A stretch of 64,000 bases of DNA from Novosphingobium fuchskuhlense (GTDB lineage Bacteria > Pseudomonadota > Alphaproteobacteria > Sphingomonadales > Sphingomonadaceae): the NCBI RefSeq assembly GCF_001519075.1, contig NZ_KQ954245.1, positions 930,173 to 994,172 of the forward strand, in the 5' to 3' direction. Below, in pieces: positions 43,501 to 49,911 of the stretch. The notes below the pieces were generated by a model. The model made no database searches, was not told the origin of the DNA, and was given only the letters and a program-made list of their open reading frames with translations. How positions within the stretch are numbered: position 1 is the first letter of the stretch; each line of letters starts with the position of its first letter. The translations under genes were made by a program, and so were the position numbers.

Positions 43501-43902
43501 TTCGGCAAGGACGCTCGCTGTGGCAGCGCCGCCAGCCCCGCCGTTGTTGCCGACGCCCGGGGTTAGGCCGCTGCCGCCGGTGCCGCTGCTGCCACCCCCG
43601 CCGCCATTCGCGGTCGCTATCGCAGACGCGCCGCCAGCCCGCGACGTGGTCGCCGATGCGCTGGCCGCGCCGCCCGCGCCGCCGGCCCCTGCATTGCCGC
43701 CCGTGCCCGAACCGTTGCTGGCGCCATTGCCGCCCGCGCCGCCGGAGCCGCCATAGGCCGCCGCACTGTTGCTGCTGTCTGCGGGGGTCGACGTGACCGC
43801 CGAGGCATCGCTGCCGATGGTACCATCAGCTCCGCCTGCACCGGGGGTTGCGCCCGCAGCGCCATTGCTACCAGCCGTGCCGTTGATCGTAACAGAGCTC
43901 AT
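37513..43902 (-). CDS. giant Gly/Ala/Ser repeat protein, probable secreted surface protein
   Basis: 2129 aa, extremely rich in Gly, Ala, Ser and Thr, with almost no Cys. From about residue 200 to 1680 it holds eight ~209-residue repeats, each with a STLTNAVTG-like stretch, an LSLTQSA stretch, an LTFDD stretch, several GGxGG clusters and a GNGxVSA(S/T)xxQTGGSGG motif. The pattern suggests a beta-helical or beta-solenoid fibre. A non-repeat C-terminal domain (about 1790-2129) contains FFGGKSFGATGVTGVTLTITANG and a His-rich stretch (ALHHADAFHF), ending GDLVLI, similar to type I secretion tails in the RTX genes. No N-terminal signal peptide. GGAAGAGG precedes the ATG, and the promoter resembles EcfG sites. 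It may be a biofilm or surface-layer protein; no experimental function is known to me. Confidence 0.8.
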   Translation of the reverse strand: MSSVTINGTAGSNGAAGATPGAGGADGTIGSDASAVTSTPADSSNSAAAYGGSGGAGGNGASNGSGTGGNAGAGGAGGAASASATTSRAGGASAIATANGGGGGSSGTGGSGLTPGVGNNGGAGGAATASVLAENTAATADTVYASNAATGGTGGYAVDPGHIGGAGGTVSGTTATARTAGSGSASAVASQTGGNGGYGYSGADGGAGASSSLTNAVSGYTNGGSLYLTQSAYGGGGGGTDGGLVGASGSALSRLTVDDTASPTKSASISVSIASGGGTGGSGAKGSSGVAGGNATTNANITGAGSISLYGTANGGSGSYVSGSGGGTGGNGGTATATGLAASKSTGSQQVSITVAANGGGGGSADGAAKTAGNGGVAKSSTARGTTEGAGIVNVTLTQSGGSGGSGSNDAAAGSGANSTLTNAVSGHSNGGSLVLSQSALGGSGGSSRTAAGAAGSATSNLTFSENAEVKQSNSLTANIAANAGAGGNALGGFDGKAGGSATALGAITGARSVNTSVSAGGGTGGYTSTSGLGTGGAGGGAGASAAATSTTSGSESISAAAAANGGAGGYGDGAGKTGGAGGKGAVSAVSASSAGSGYVTASAFQTGGAGGYGYNGASGGAGAASAITNAVTGSSKGGYLQLQQTANGGTGGSSNGGSGGLAGSATSKLTFTDTVNTNKSATISAASNAYGGGGGTVGGGQNGVAGGAAIAASTITGTRAVSASSTAYGGAGAIVNGSGAGTGGAGGKATAQATAVSTTTSNESVSANALAYGAGGGSADGAGKTAGAGAVEAGSSASATSAGNGQVSASASQSGGSGGNGFNGANAGAGGGSTLANAVTGKSNGGTLSLTQSAVGGSGGSASNGGESGVGGKAASSLTFSDAAASTKSAQINVNTAATGGNGGGNSGGGSGKAGGAATSTAAITATKGVSVTSSAYGGSGGLVSGSGGGIGGKGGTATASASATSTTATNASVSATATANGAAGGYGDGAGKTAGAGGVASLTKASAISAGNGYVSATVTQTGGSGGTGYNGASAGAGAISTLTDAVTGSTLGGTLSLSQTASGGSGGSAANGMATSAAGAAGAGTSKLTFDDRTNTNKSVQVNASVTANGGSGGGASSGADGTIGGAGTAAATITGTRAVSATAYGTGGTGGSISGTGAGSAGKGGAGRATVDAVTTSTSTDSVSASATSMGGRGGNATGTGQSAGAGAAASGSSASAITAGNGTASASVIQTGGSGGNGLDGANGGAGGASSLSNTVTGKSVGGTVALTQNAYGGQGGNSTGGVSGVGGAAASAIAFDDTLQATKSNQISASVTAVGGGGGSNLGGGNALAGGSATASARAVGVKSASVTVAASGGAGGNVGAGGTGNGGDGGKATGRGVVNSLSVGSDYVTATVAVTGGTGGYADGATKVAGKGGLASASVAFAKTAGSGSATASVTQTGGAGGTGYNGADAGNGTASVLTNAAGGSTNAGSLSLTQNAIGGAGGNIYAGSATSVAGLGGAGTSNLTYDDNVAAQRSNLIYGQASSSGGSGGSANDGGNGRAGGAATSGITVTGVLGVNVYAVASGGSGGAVGGTGGGAAGKGGGAAASATAISTATGNSTIAAQAQANGGNGGSANGTGKTAGAGGVASNAAATASSNGNGQVSATATEYGGSGGAGYNGAVGGAGAASTITNAVKAGSNSGTLNLSQTAYGGSGGSSSGGTGGAGGLASSSLVFDDAINPHASAALNIIVSASGGYGGSNASGAGGAGGAATASGTGTGTGTLSLNVTANGGYGGTGSTAGGKGSVAMATGIGSGTTTNVSVAAHGGTGTTSSSGIASATATGKAGTASASADAHLTAGALVRDVSGNTSSTLYGGGSTSSTVVDKVVATIGVAAAAMDTTSQGVVQIAGKPQAADVTAILSANSAIKAAFNTASPSYFAIAEVGGRHSSLAAGAETVTASFNLTVDLSQLAVREHLILGFFGGKSFGATGVTGVTLTITANGSSVVSETFSTAAAAVTYFTNHAVDVGSLTAPAYGSGTLNLTATLTVTTKAAGSGFYGNILIGDPPAAQSHEALHHADAFHFPAPPAEAALPDSHIQPIDTAPADHGAALPGWEADALPLAVHDFGGLGLIHHAGDLVLI
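38860..43270 (-). repeat. eight tandem ~625-bp coding repeats
   Basis: Landmark codons for LTNAVTG-like sequence occur near 43255, 42627, 42007, 41385, 40757, 40119, 39501 and 38869, a spacing of about 618-638 bases. The regular register points to duplication of a unit of about 209 codons followed by divergence. Confidence 0.8.
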
Positions 43903-43925
43903 CGCGTACCTCTTCCGAATGCAGA

Positions 43926-43948
43926 CCAGCGCGCAAAATCCGCGCTGG
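43926..43948 (-). promoter_or_regulatory. perfect leader hairpin of the Gly-rich gene
   Basis: CCAGCGCG and CGCGCTGG pair perfectly over a 7-base loop, 24-46 bases upstream of the ATG and downstream of the predicted transcription start. It lies just above the GGAAGAGG ribosome site, and could stabilise the leader RNA or control translation. Confidence 0.4.
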
Positions 43949-43991
43949 CGAACCAGATTGATGCGACCACTCAGTTGGCGAGATCAAAGGC

Positions 43992-44017
43992 AACGAACAG
44001 GCAAACAGGACCGTTCC
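43992..44017 (-). promoter_or_regulatory. EcfG-type (general stress) promoter
   Basis: On the minus strand, GGAAC (44013-44017) is followed after exactly 17 bases by CGTT (43992-43995). This matches the alphaproteobacterial EcfG consensus GGAAC-N16-17-CGTT. The predicted start lies about 80 bases before the ATG of the Gly-rich gene. Confidence 0.6.
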
Positions 44018-44248
44018 GGGGACGCCTTCCTCTCAGTGACATAGGTACCTCTGCTCATTGTCAAAGGCAAACCGGTTCGTGAGGAAATATGTCCGGATCG
44101 ATCAGAACCTGTGCCCCGACAGCGCCGGACGGCTGGACTTGCACGCCAGGCAAACCGGCAAAACAGACTTTCGGTTCAGAACGCCATCACGGAAAACGTC
44201 CGAGGCGGAGCAGGGCGGAGCGAGGCGGCTCTGACCTTTCCTGCCTCG

Positions 44249-45439
44249 CTAGCGCACCTCGGATGCGAGCCGGCACTGGCCGTCCATCCGGGCGATCCAG
44301 TTGGCGAGCAGGGCCAGGCCCTCGGCATGGACGAGCGAACGGCCGAGTTCGGGCATCATCGTGCCGGGTTCGTTCGAGCCGACGCGGTAGAGCAGGATCG
44401 AGCGATCAGGCTCGCCGGGCGCGACATCGAACGGCCGCCCGCCCCCGCCGTGCCCGCCGGCCACGATCTGCTTGCACAGACCGGTGCGCGTCGGGTTTGT
44501 CCAATCTGCACCGTGTTCGTGGCCCTGATCGAACCACAGCCCGGTGGTACGCGCGGCTCCGACCGGTGAATGGCAATGGCTGCAATTGATATCGAGGTAG
44601 CTGCGCGCGCGCGCATTCAGTGGCAACCGCGCATCGCGCCAATCGACATTCGCCGGGATCTCAGCGGCTGCCGGCTTCCCGGTCAGCAGCCCGAGCCGGA
44701 CCAGCCGCGCGAGTTGGTTGATATCACCGAAGGCACCGGGGAAGCGGCGATTGAGGTGGCGTGCCTTGATCCCGATGGGTTCGATCCGGTTGATCGCACC
44801 CTTGGTGTAATCGGGCGCATGGCAGCCGGCGCAATCGCTGGTGCCCGGCACGACATAAACGAACGATGTGCGCGCCGCTCCGTCGACCAGCGTGAGCGGG
44901 ATCGTATCGCCGACGCGTTCGAGCGTGGCGTCGCGCTGGTCCTCGTCCCACACATAGGGCAGCGCGATCCAGCCCGCGGCGCGGCGGACCAGCAGACGCG
45001 TTTCCATCAGCCGCACCCGGCCCACCCGAAGGCCGCCAACGCCGGTCTGGTAGTCCGCCGGGTGGGCCTTGAGCACCTCTTCACCGCCCGGCTGCGCAGT
45101 GGGGGCGAGCGGGTAGTAGAAGGTCTTGGCGATCACCGTGCCCACCGGCAGATCGAGCACGCGATCAGGATCGTAGGCGGCCTTCGCTCCCTTCGGCAGG
45201 AACAGGACGCGCCACTTCAGCGCATAATCGCTGAACAGCGGCGTCGCGAGATCGTAGGTGACGCTGCCCGCGCGCGCCTTGAGCATGCCGCCTTCACGGT
45301 GGATCAGCCCCCAGGCAGAAAGGCGGGCGGGAAACGCACCCGGCGCGAGGCCGCTTTCCCCTGCCGCGCGGCCGAGCAGAGCCGAGCCCAGAAGCAGGGC
45401 AAGTAACGACCAAAGAGCGAGGCGCAGTCGCGTGGACAT
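44249..45439 (-). CDS. di-haem c-type cytochrome of the SO2930/HNE_0200 type
   Basis: 396 aa exported protein (signal segment about 1-26). Two covalent haem sites are seen: CAGCH (203-207) and CSHCH (286-290). The intervening and flanking sequence (TTYDLATPLFSDYA-like start, EDQRDATLERVG, GGRPFDVAPGEPDRS) fits the family defined in TIGR03806, a periplasmic or outer-membrane di-haem protein of unknown partner. It is 14 bases downstream of the beta-helix gene; such pairs (TIGR03805 with TIGR03806) recur in marine and freshwater proteobacteria. No clear Shine-Dalgarno sequence precedes the ATG at 45439, which suggests coupling to the upstream gene. Its electron-transfer role is inference. Confidence 0.85.
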   Translation of the reverse strand: MSTRLRLALWSLLALLLGSALLGRAAGESGLAPGAFPARLSAWGLIHREGGMLKARAGSVTYDLATPLFSDYALKWRVLFLPKGAKAAYDPDRVLDLPVGTVIAKTFYYPLAPTAQPGGEEVLKAHPADYQTGVGGLRVGRVRLMETRLLVRRAAGWIALPYVWDEDQRDATLERVGDTIPLTLVDGAARTSFVYVVPGTSDCAGCHAPDYTKGAINRIEPIGIKARHLNRRFPGAFGDINQLARLVRLGLLTGKPAAAEIPANVDWRDARLPLNARARSYLDINCSHCHSPVGAARTTGLWFDQGHEHGADWTNPTRTGLCKQIVAGGHGGGGRPFDVAPGEPDRSILLYRVGSNEPGTMMPELGRSLVHAEGLALLANWIARMDGQCRLASEVR

Positions 45440-45453
45440 GGCAGGGGCGTACT

Positions 45454-46683
45454 TCAGGGGATCACGACGGCTTTCTGTCGCGGGAACGCGCTGCAATCGC
45501 GACCCGGGATCAGGGTGAGCTGCCCCGGATGCGCGGCATCGAGCCGGACGAGCTTGTCGCCCCCTGCCGCCACGCAGATGCCGTTGTCACCGCCATCGCT
45601 GCGGGCAAAGCCGTCCCACACAAGGTTCACGCTCTGCCCGGCGGCCAGGATCGCTTGCGCTGCCGGAAACAGCGCGTTGTCGGGCGCGCCGCCGGTGCCG
45701 GTTATCACGTTGTTCGCGATCAGCACGCGCTCGGGATAGGGATCATGTGCGCCGGGCGATCCCGCCTCGATTTTGTAGTTGGTTGAATAATCGCTGGCGA
45801 TGGCGATGCCTACGGTGTTGTTGCCGCGGATCACGTTGTCGAAGATCTCGACGTCGTCGTTGGCCAGCACGATCATGCCGGTGCCCGCAGGGACGATGCT
45901 GACCGCCGTGCCCTTGGCGCCGAAATTGGGCGTGTTGTTGGCTTCCGACACGTTGTTGTGCAGGCGGGTGAAGCCGCCCGGCTTGGGCAAGTTGGGCATG
46001 TTGAAGACAAGGATGCCGCCGGTGTTGCCGGTGGCCACATTGTCGTAGACGTCGGCATGGGTGGAGTTCTCGATCTCGATCCCGGCAACGTTCTGCTCGG
46101 CGCGGTTGCGGCGCACGATGATATTGTCCGATTGGCCGACATAGATGCCCGCATCGGAGGAGCCGAAGACCTCGCTGTCCTCGATCAGCACATCCGTGCA
46201 GCCGACCGGATAGAGCCCGTAGGCACCGTGGGTGGCCTTGTCCGGATTGGTCCAGCGCACGCGCACAGCGCGAATGGTAACGCCCTTGGTGCCGTTGACC
46301 TTGACCCCGTCGCCCTTGGTGTCCTGCACGGTGAGGTCGGCCAGCGTGAAGCGGTCACCCGTCACCTGGAGGCCGACCGGCCCCGACACCATCCCGGCGA
46401 ACGACAGCACCGTCCGGTCACGCCCGGCGCCGCGAATGGTGACCCCCGGCGCGGTGAGCGAGAGGCCCCGCATCAGCTTCCACTTGCCCTCGGGGATCGT
46501 GATGACATCGCCGGGCCTTGCATCGAGCAGCTGTTCGGCAAGGTGCTTTTCAAAGGCGCGGTCGGTGACGAACCCGTCGGCATCGGGCGCGCCCGGCGCG
46601 GCCAGCGCGGGGGAGCAAAGCGCCATGACGCAGGCAGCGGCGCCGGCCAGCAAGGCGCGGTGCGTCGGGGTGGCAGCCTTCAT
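45454..46683 (-). CDS. exported parallel beta-helix repeat protein (TIGR03805-like)
   Basis: 409 aa with a signal peptide (about 1-28, CSPALAAP). From residue 50 on, short beta-strand repeats with NNxI and DN(V/I) turns (VLIEDSEVFGSSDAG, NIIVRRNRAEQNVAG, VEIFDNVIRGNN) form a right-handed parallel beta-helix like pectin lyase-fold proteins. No catalytic residues are assigned. GAGGAG lies before the ATG at 46683. It is the first gene of the pair with the di-haem cytochrome and the only likely transcript start is upstream of it. The family partner suggests a shared extracytoplasmic function, perhaps in polysaccharide or lipid handling, but this is not established. Confidence 0.85.
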   Translation of the reverse strand: MKAATPTHRALLAGAAACVMALCSPALAAPGAPDADGFVTDRAFEKHLAEQLLDARPGDVITIPEGKWKLMRGLSLTAPGVTIRGAGRDRTVLSFAGMVSGPVGLQVTGDRFTLADLTVQDTKGDGVKVNGTKGVTIRAVRVRWTNPDKATHGAYGLYPVGCTDVLIEDSEVFGSSDAGIYVGQSDNIIVRRNRAEQNVAGIEIENSTHADVYDNVATGNTGGILVFNMPNLPKPGGFTRLHNNVSEANNTPNFGAKGTAVSIVPAGTGMIVLANDDVEIFDNVIRGNNTVGIAIASDYSTNYKIEAGSPGAHDPYPERVLIANNVITGTGGAPDNALFPAAQAILAAGQSVNLVWDGFARSDGGDNGICVAAGGDKLVRLDAAHPGQLTLIPGRDCSAFPRQKAVVIP

Positions 46684-47095
46684 CCTCGTCTCCTCATCTC
46701 CGGCAAAACCGGTCAATACGTCACGATCACGCTGCCACCGTGGAAACGGGGCGGCGAAAGGCAGGTATGGGGCGTGCCGGACATGGCCACCGCGATGGCC
46801 TCGATCCCGATCATGGCGCGCGCGCCGCGAACGTTTTCTGCCCAGCCCGAGAATGTCGGGCGCTCGCTTGCAGTCTTCACCCCCAACCCCGCGGCTTGCC
46901 GTGCCGGCTCTGCGCGCCTGCAGGCTGGCCGGTTCGCATGTTGAACACCGCCCTGCCCCCTTTGACAACTTGAATTCGCAGCGAACTGAAGTTCGATGGC
47001 TATACCCGGCGCATCGGCCTTAGGACGCAAACCGGCGCAACCGTCACCATATTGCCGGGTGACAAGCCCGCCTTCTGCGCCTATGGGCCGCGCCG
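46684..47095. other. intergenic region with an operator-like palindrome
   Basis: 412 bases between the divergent beta-helix and DUF2946 genes. It contains CGAACT-GA-AGTTCG, a perfect 6-bp inverted repeat, at 46982-46995, and a TTGACA at 46962-46967, but no -10 element at the proper spacing. An open minus-strand frame at 46713-47030 lacks recognisable similarity. No riboswitch could be seen. Confidence 0.55.
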
Positions 47096-47494
47096 ATGCA
47101 GACCTTGCGCGTCTTTTTCCGCGGGCACTACCGGCTGGCCATGCTGCTGGCCTGCCTTGCGCTCGTGCTCAAGGCGGCGGTGCCGAGCGGATATATGGTC
47201 GGCTCGCAAGGCAGATCGCTCACGATCCTCGTCTGCGGCGATGTGTCCGGCGACCACCTGACCAAGCAGATCACGATCCCCGCCAGCGGAAAGAGCGACG
47301 GACAGGCCAAGGCCGGGGACACCTGCCCCTATGCCTCGCTGTCGTTTGCGTCGCTTGAAGGCGGACTGCCGCCGTTCATCGCGCTGGCCATCGCGTTCCT
47401 GCTGCTGCTCGGGTTTGCGCCGGTACGCATGCCCAGCCTTGCGGGCACACGCCATGTCCGCCCTCCGCTGCGCGGCCCACCCGCGCTGATCTGA
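47096..47494 (+). CDS. DUF2946-like small membrane protein
   Basis: 132 aa with an N-terminal hydrophobic helix (about 12-30) that leads into VPSGYMVG, then ILVCGDVSGDH (Cys47) and DTCPYASLSF (Cys77), and a C-terminal helix (LPPFIALAIAFLLLLGF). This layout (a PxGxM turn, a VC motif and a late CP(F/Y)A) fits DUF2946, a short membrane protein family often encoded beside TonB-dependent and copper-related genes. The two cysteines could bind metal. The gene is 87 bases upstream of a TonB receptor on the same strand and would be co-transcribed. Function is unknown; a copper-linked role is inference from context. Confidence 0.65.
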   Translation: MQTLRVFFRGHYRLAMLLACLALVLKAAVPSGYMVGSQGRSLTILVCGDVSGDHLTKQITIPASGKSDGQAKAGDTCPYASLSFASLEGGLPPFIALAIAFLLLLGFAPVRMPSLAGTRHVRPPLRGPPALI

Positions 47495-47581
47495 CAGACT
47501 GACCGGCCTCACCGCGCGTGAGGCTTCCTGACAGATCGTCCCCGCGCGCCGCCGTGCGTGCCGGGCAAGCGGATACCACCC

Positions 47582-49909
47582 ATGAAGACTTCATTGATCG
47601 CGCTCAGCCTTGCGCTGAGCATGGCCGCGCCTGCTTGGGCGCAAGACACCGCCGCTCCGGATGCCGAGGCTTCGGACACATCCATCCTCGTTGTCGGGCA
47701 GAAGGACGCGCCGATCGAAATCGCCCCGCGCGGGCTTGCCGTCAGCCTCGGCGCGCAACAGTTGGAGGCCGTCAACGCTTTCAACACCGAGGACCTGATG
47801 AAGTACGCGCCCGATTTCTTCGTGCGCAAACGCTACGCGGGCGACAGCAACGGCGTACCCGGATTTCGCGGCACCCATTCGACGCAAAGCGCCCGCACGC
47901 TGGTCATGGTCGATGGGTTTGTGGTCTCCAACTTCCTCGGCAACAGCTTCGGCTTCGCCCCCAAATGGGGGGTCGTCGGCCCCGGTGAAGTGAAGCAGTT
48001 CGACATCGTCTACGGCCCCTATTCGTCGCGCTATCTCGGCAATGCGATGGGCGGTATCGTCAACATCACCACCCGCGCTCCGGACCGCACCGAGGCCTTT
48101 GCGACCGTGCAGGGCTTCATCCAGCCCTACCGGCAGTTCGCAACGGGGGATGATTACGCCGGCTTCTCGGCCGAAGCCGGCGTTGGCCTGAAGCAGCATG
48201 ATGGCCCCTGGTCGCTGCGCCTCACCGGCCGCTATTTCCGCAACACAGGCCAGCCGATGACCTTCCTGGGCCTCTCACCCGTGGCGGGCGGCGGCGGCAC
48301 CCCCGTTACCGGCGCGGTGGTTGATCCCGAACATGTCCGCGCCGCAGCCGCCGGAACCGGCATCCCCGGTGCCCCGGGCACGGCCGGCAGCCCCTATTTC
48401 GCGGCGCAGTCCCCGGCGCGGATCACACAGGAGCAGGCGAAGCTCAGGATCGGCTACGAGAACGGCGCGGTGACAGGCCAGTTCCTCTTCGCGTTCTGGC
48501 ACAACGAGGACAGCCAGACCGCCCCCGATTGCTATCTGCGCGATGCGGCGGGCAACGCCGTTTGCGAAGGCCGCGTGAGCATCGGGGCGCAGAGCTACAT
48601 CGCCGCAGGGGCCAACTGGTCGAAAACCCTGCGCGACGAATACCTTGCCGGCCTCAAGCTCGCGGCCGACATCGCCGCCCATACCACCGCACGGCTGGCC
48701 ATTTCGACTTATCAAGTGCCGCGCACCGATACCTTCACATCGAACGGCCCTCTGGCAGGGCGCACGGGGGGCGCTGGCACGCTGGCCGGGCAAGGGCCGA
48801 CGGGATGGTGGACCGGCGATTTCACGCTCGAGAACCGCACCGCCCGGCGCGCGCTGGCGCTTGGCCTCACCGCCAATGCCTACCGCACAGACCAGACCCG
48901 CTCCACGCTGAACGACTGGACAAGCGCGGCAGGCAAGGCCTTTTCCACCCGGACCTTCGGGAAGACCCGCCAGCTTTCCGCCTGGGGCGAAGCGCAGCTT
49001 TTCCTTGACCCGCTCACCATCACGCTCGGCGCACGCTATGACAACTGGCGCGCTTACGATGGCGGCCTTGCAAGACTGGGCACGACCGGGCCGCTGGCGG
49101 GGCAGCCTGTGGCGAACGCCTATGCGGCCCGCAGCAACGAGGGCGTCAACGGCAGCCTGGCGTTCGAATATGCTTTGGGCGCGCATACCAGCCTGCAGCT
49201 CAGCCTCGCGACGGCAACGCGCTACCCCACCGTCGGCGAGCTGTTCCAGGGCAGTCTCAACGGGGACGGCAGCTTCAATCCCAACAGTTTCGATCCGGCG
49301 CTGAAGCCGGAACGCAGCAAGGATGCCAACCTCATCGCCGTGCATGATTTCGGCTGGATGAAGCTGACGGGTTCTGCCTTCTTTCAGCGCGTGGACGACA
49401 CGATCTTTGCGTTCGTGGGCTTCAATCAGAACGGGATCACGACATCGACGTTCAAGAACATAGCGCTCACCCGCCAGTTCGGGTTCGAAGGGATCGCCGA
49501 GACCCGGAACTGGCCGCTCGAGGGCATGAACATCGATTTCAACGCGGCCTATATCGATTCGAAAACGCTACGCAATCCGGCGGCTCCAGCCGCGGAAGGG
49601 GTGCAGTTTCCGCGCATTCCCAAGTGGCGCGTCAACGCCAACCTGCGCTACGATCTGACGCGCGCACTGCAGGGTTCGGTCGGCCTGCGCTATGCCAGCC
49701 GGCCCAACACCGATCTGTTCGGCCTCCAGCGCGGCGATACCTTCGGCTTCACCTCCGAACTGTTTGCGCTGGACCTGCGGCTCAACTGGCAGGTCGCCGA
49801 GACGCTGCGGCTTTCTGCTGGGATCGACAATCTTACCAATGATCGCGCCTGGGTGTTTCATCCCTATCCCCAGCGCACGTTCCTCATCGAAGCGGGCTGG
49901 AGGCTCTGA
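47582..49909 (+). CDS. TonB-dependent outer-membrane receptor
   Basis: 775 aa. A signal peptide (about 1-21, AAPAWAQ), a TonB-box-like DTSILVVG, a plug domain with LMKYAPDFFVRKR and VPGFRGTHSTQSARTLVMVDG, then the barrel and a terminal aromatic-rich strand ending AGWRL. The middle barrel has extended glycine/threonine-rich loops. It transports an unknown ligand; presence between a DUF2946 gene and a PepSY gene with a His/Met-rich segment makes a metal, particularly copper, possible. The start at 47582 is favoured over the GTG at 47558 because it begins the signal peptide. The PepSY gene follows after two bases. Confidence 0.92.
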   Translation: MKTSLIALSLALSMAAPAWAQDTAAPDAEASDTSILVVGQKDAPIEIAPRGLAVSLGAQQLEAVNAFNTEDLMKYAPDFFVRKRYAGDSNGVPGFRGTHSTQSARTLVMVDGFVVSNFLGNSFGFAPKWGVVGPGEVKQFDIVYGPYSSRYLGNAMGGIVNITTRAPDRTEAFATVQGFIQPYRQFATGDDYAGFSAEAGVGLKQHDGPWSLRLTGRYFRNTGQPMTFLGLSPVAGGGGTPVTGAVVDPEHVRAAAAGTGIPGAPGTAGSPYFAAQSPARITQEQAKLRIGYENGAVTGQFLFAFWHNEDSQTAPDCYLRDAAGNAVCEGRVSIGAQSYIAAGANWSKTLRDEYLAGLKLAADIAAHTTARLAISTYQVPRTDTFTSNGPLAGRTGGAGTLAGQGPTGWWTGDFTLENRTARRALALGLTANAYRTDQTRSTLNDWTSAAGKAFSTRTFGKTRQLSAWGEAQLFLDPLTITLGARYDNWRAYDGGLARLGTTGPLAGQPVANAYAARSNEGVNGSLAFEYALGAHTSLQLSLATATRYPTVGELFQGSLNGDGSFNPNSFDPALKPERSKDANLIAVHDFGWMKLTGSAFFQRVDDTIFAFVGFNQNGITTSTFKNIALTRQFGFEGIAETRNWPLEGMNIDFNAAYIDSKTLRNPAAPAAEGVQFPRIPKWRVNANLRYDLTRALQGSVGLRYASRPNTDLFGLQRGDTFGFTSELFALDLRLNWQVAETLRLSAGIDNLTNDRAWVFHPYPQRTFLIEAGWRL

Positions 49910-49911
49910 TC

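Larger units (their letters stand above)
43903..44248. other. intergenic region between cytochrome and Gly-rich genes
   Basis: This 346-base gap holds the EcfG-like promoter, the leader hairpin and a GGAAGAGG ribosome site for the downstream gene. The half next to the cytochrome stop (about 44100-44248) contains no gene or clear terminator that I can identify. Confidence 0.6.

Noticed and set aside
46962..47006. Sigma-70 promoter before the DUF2946 gene
   Set aside because: TTGACA and TATACC are present but 33 bases apart, far from the 16-18 expected.
46713..47030. 105-aa minus-strand frame in the gap before the DUF2946 gene
   Set aside because: Has no ribosome site or family resemblance and would end 30 bases before the beta-helix gene; coding status cannot be supported.
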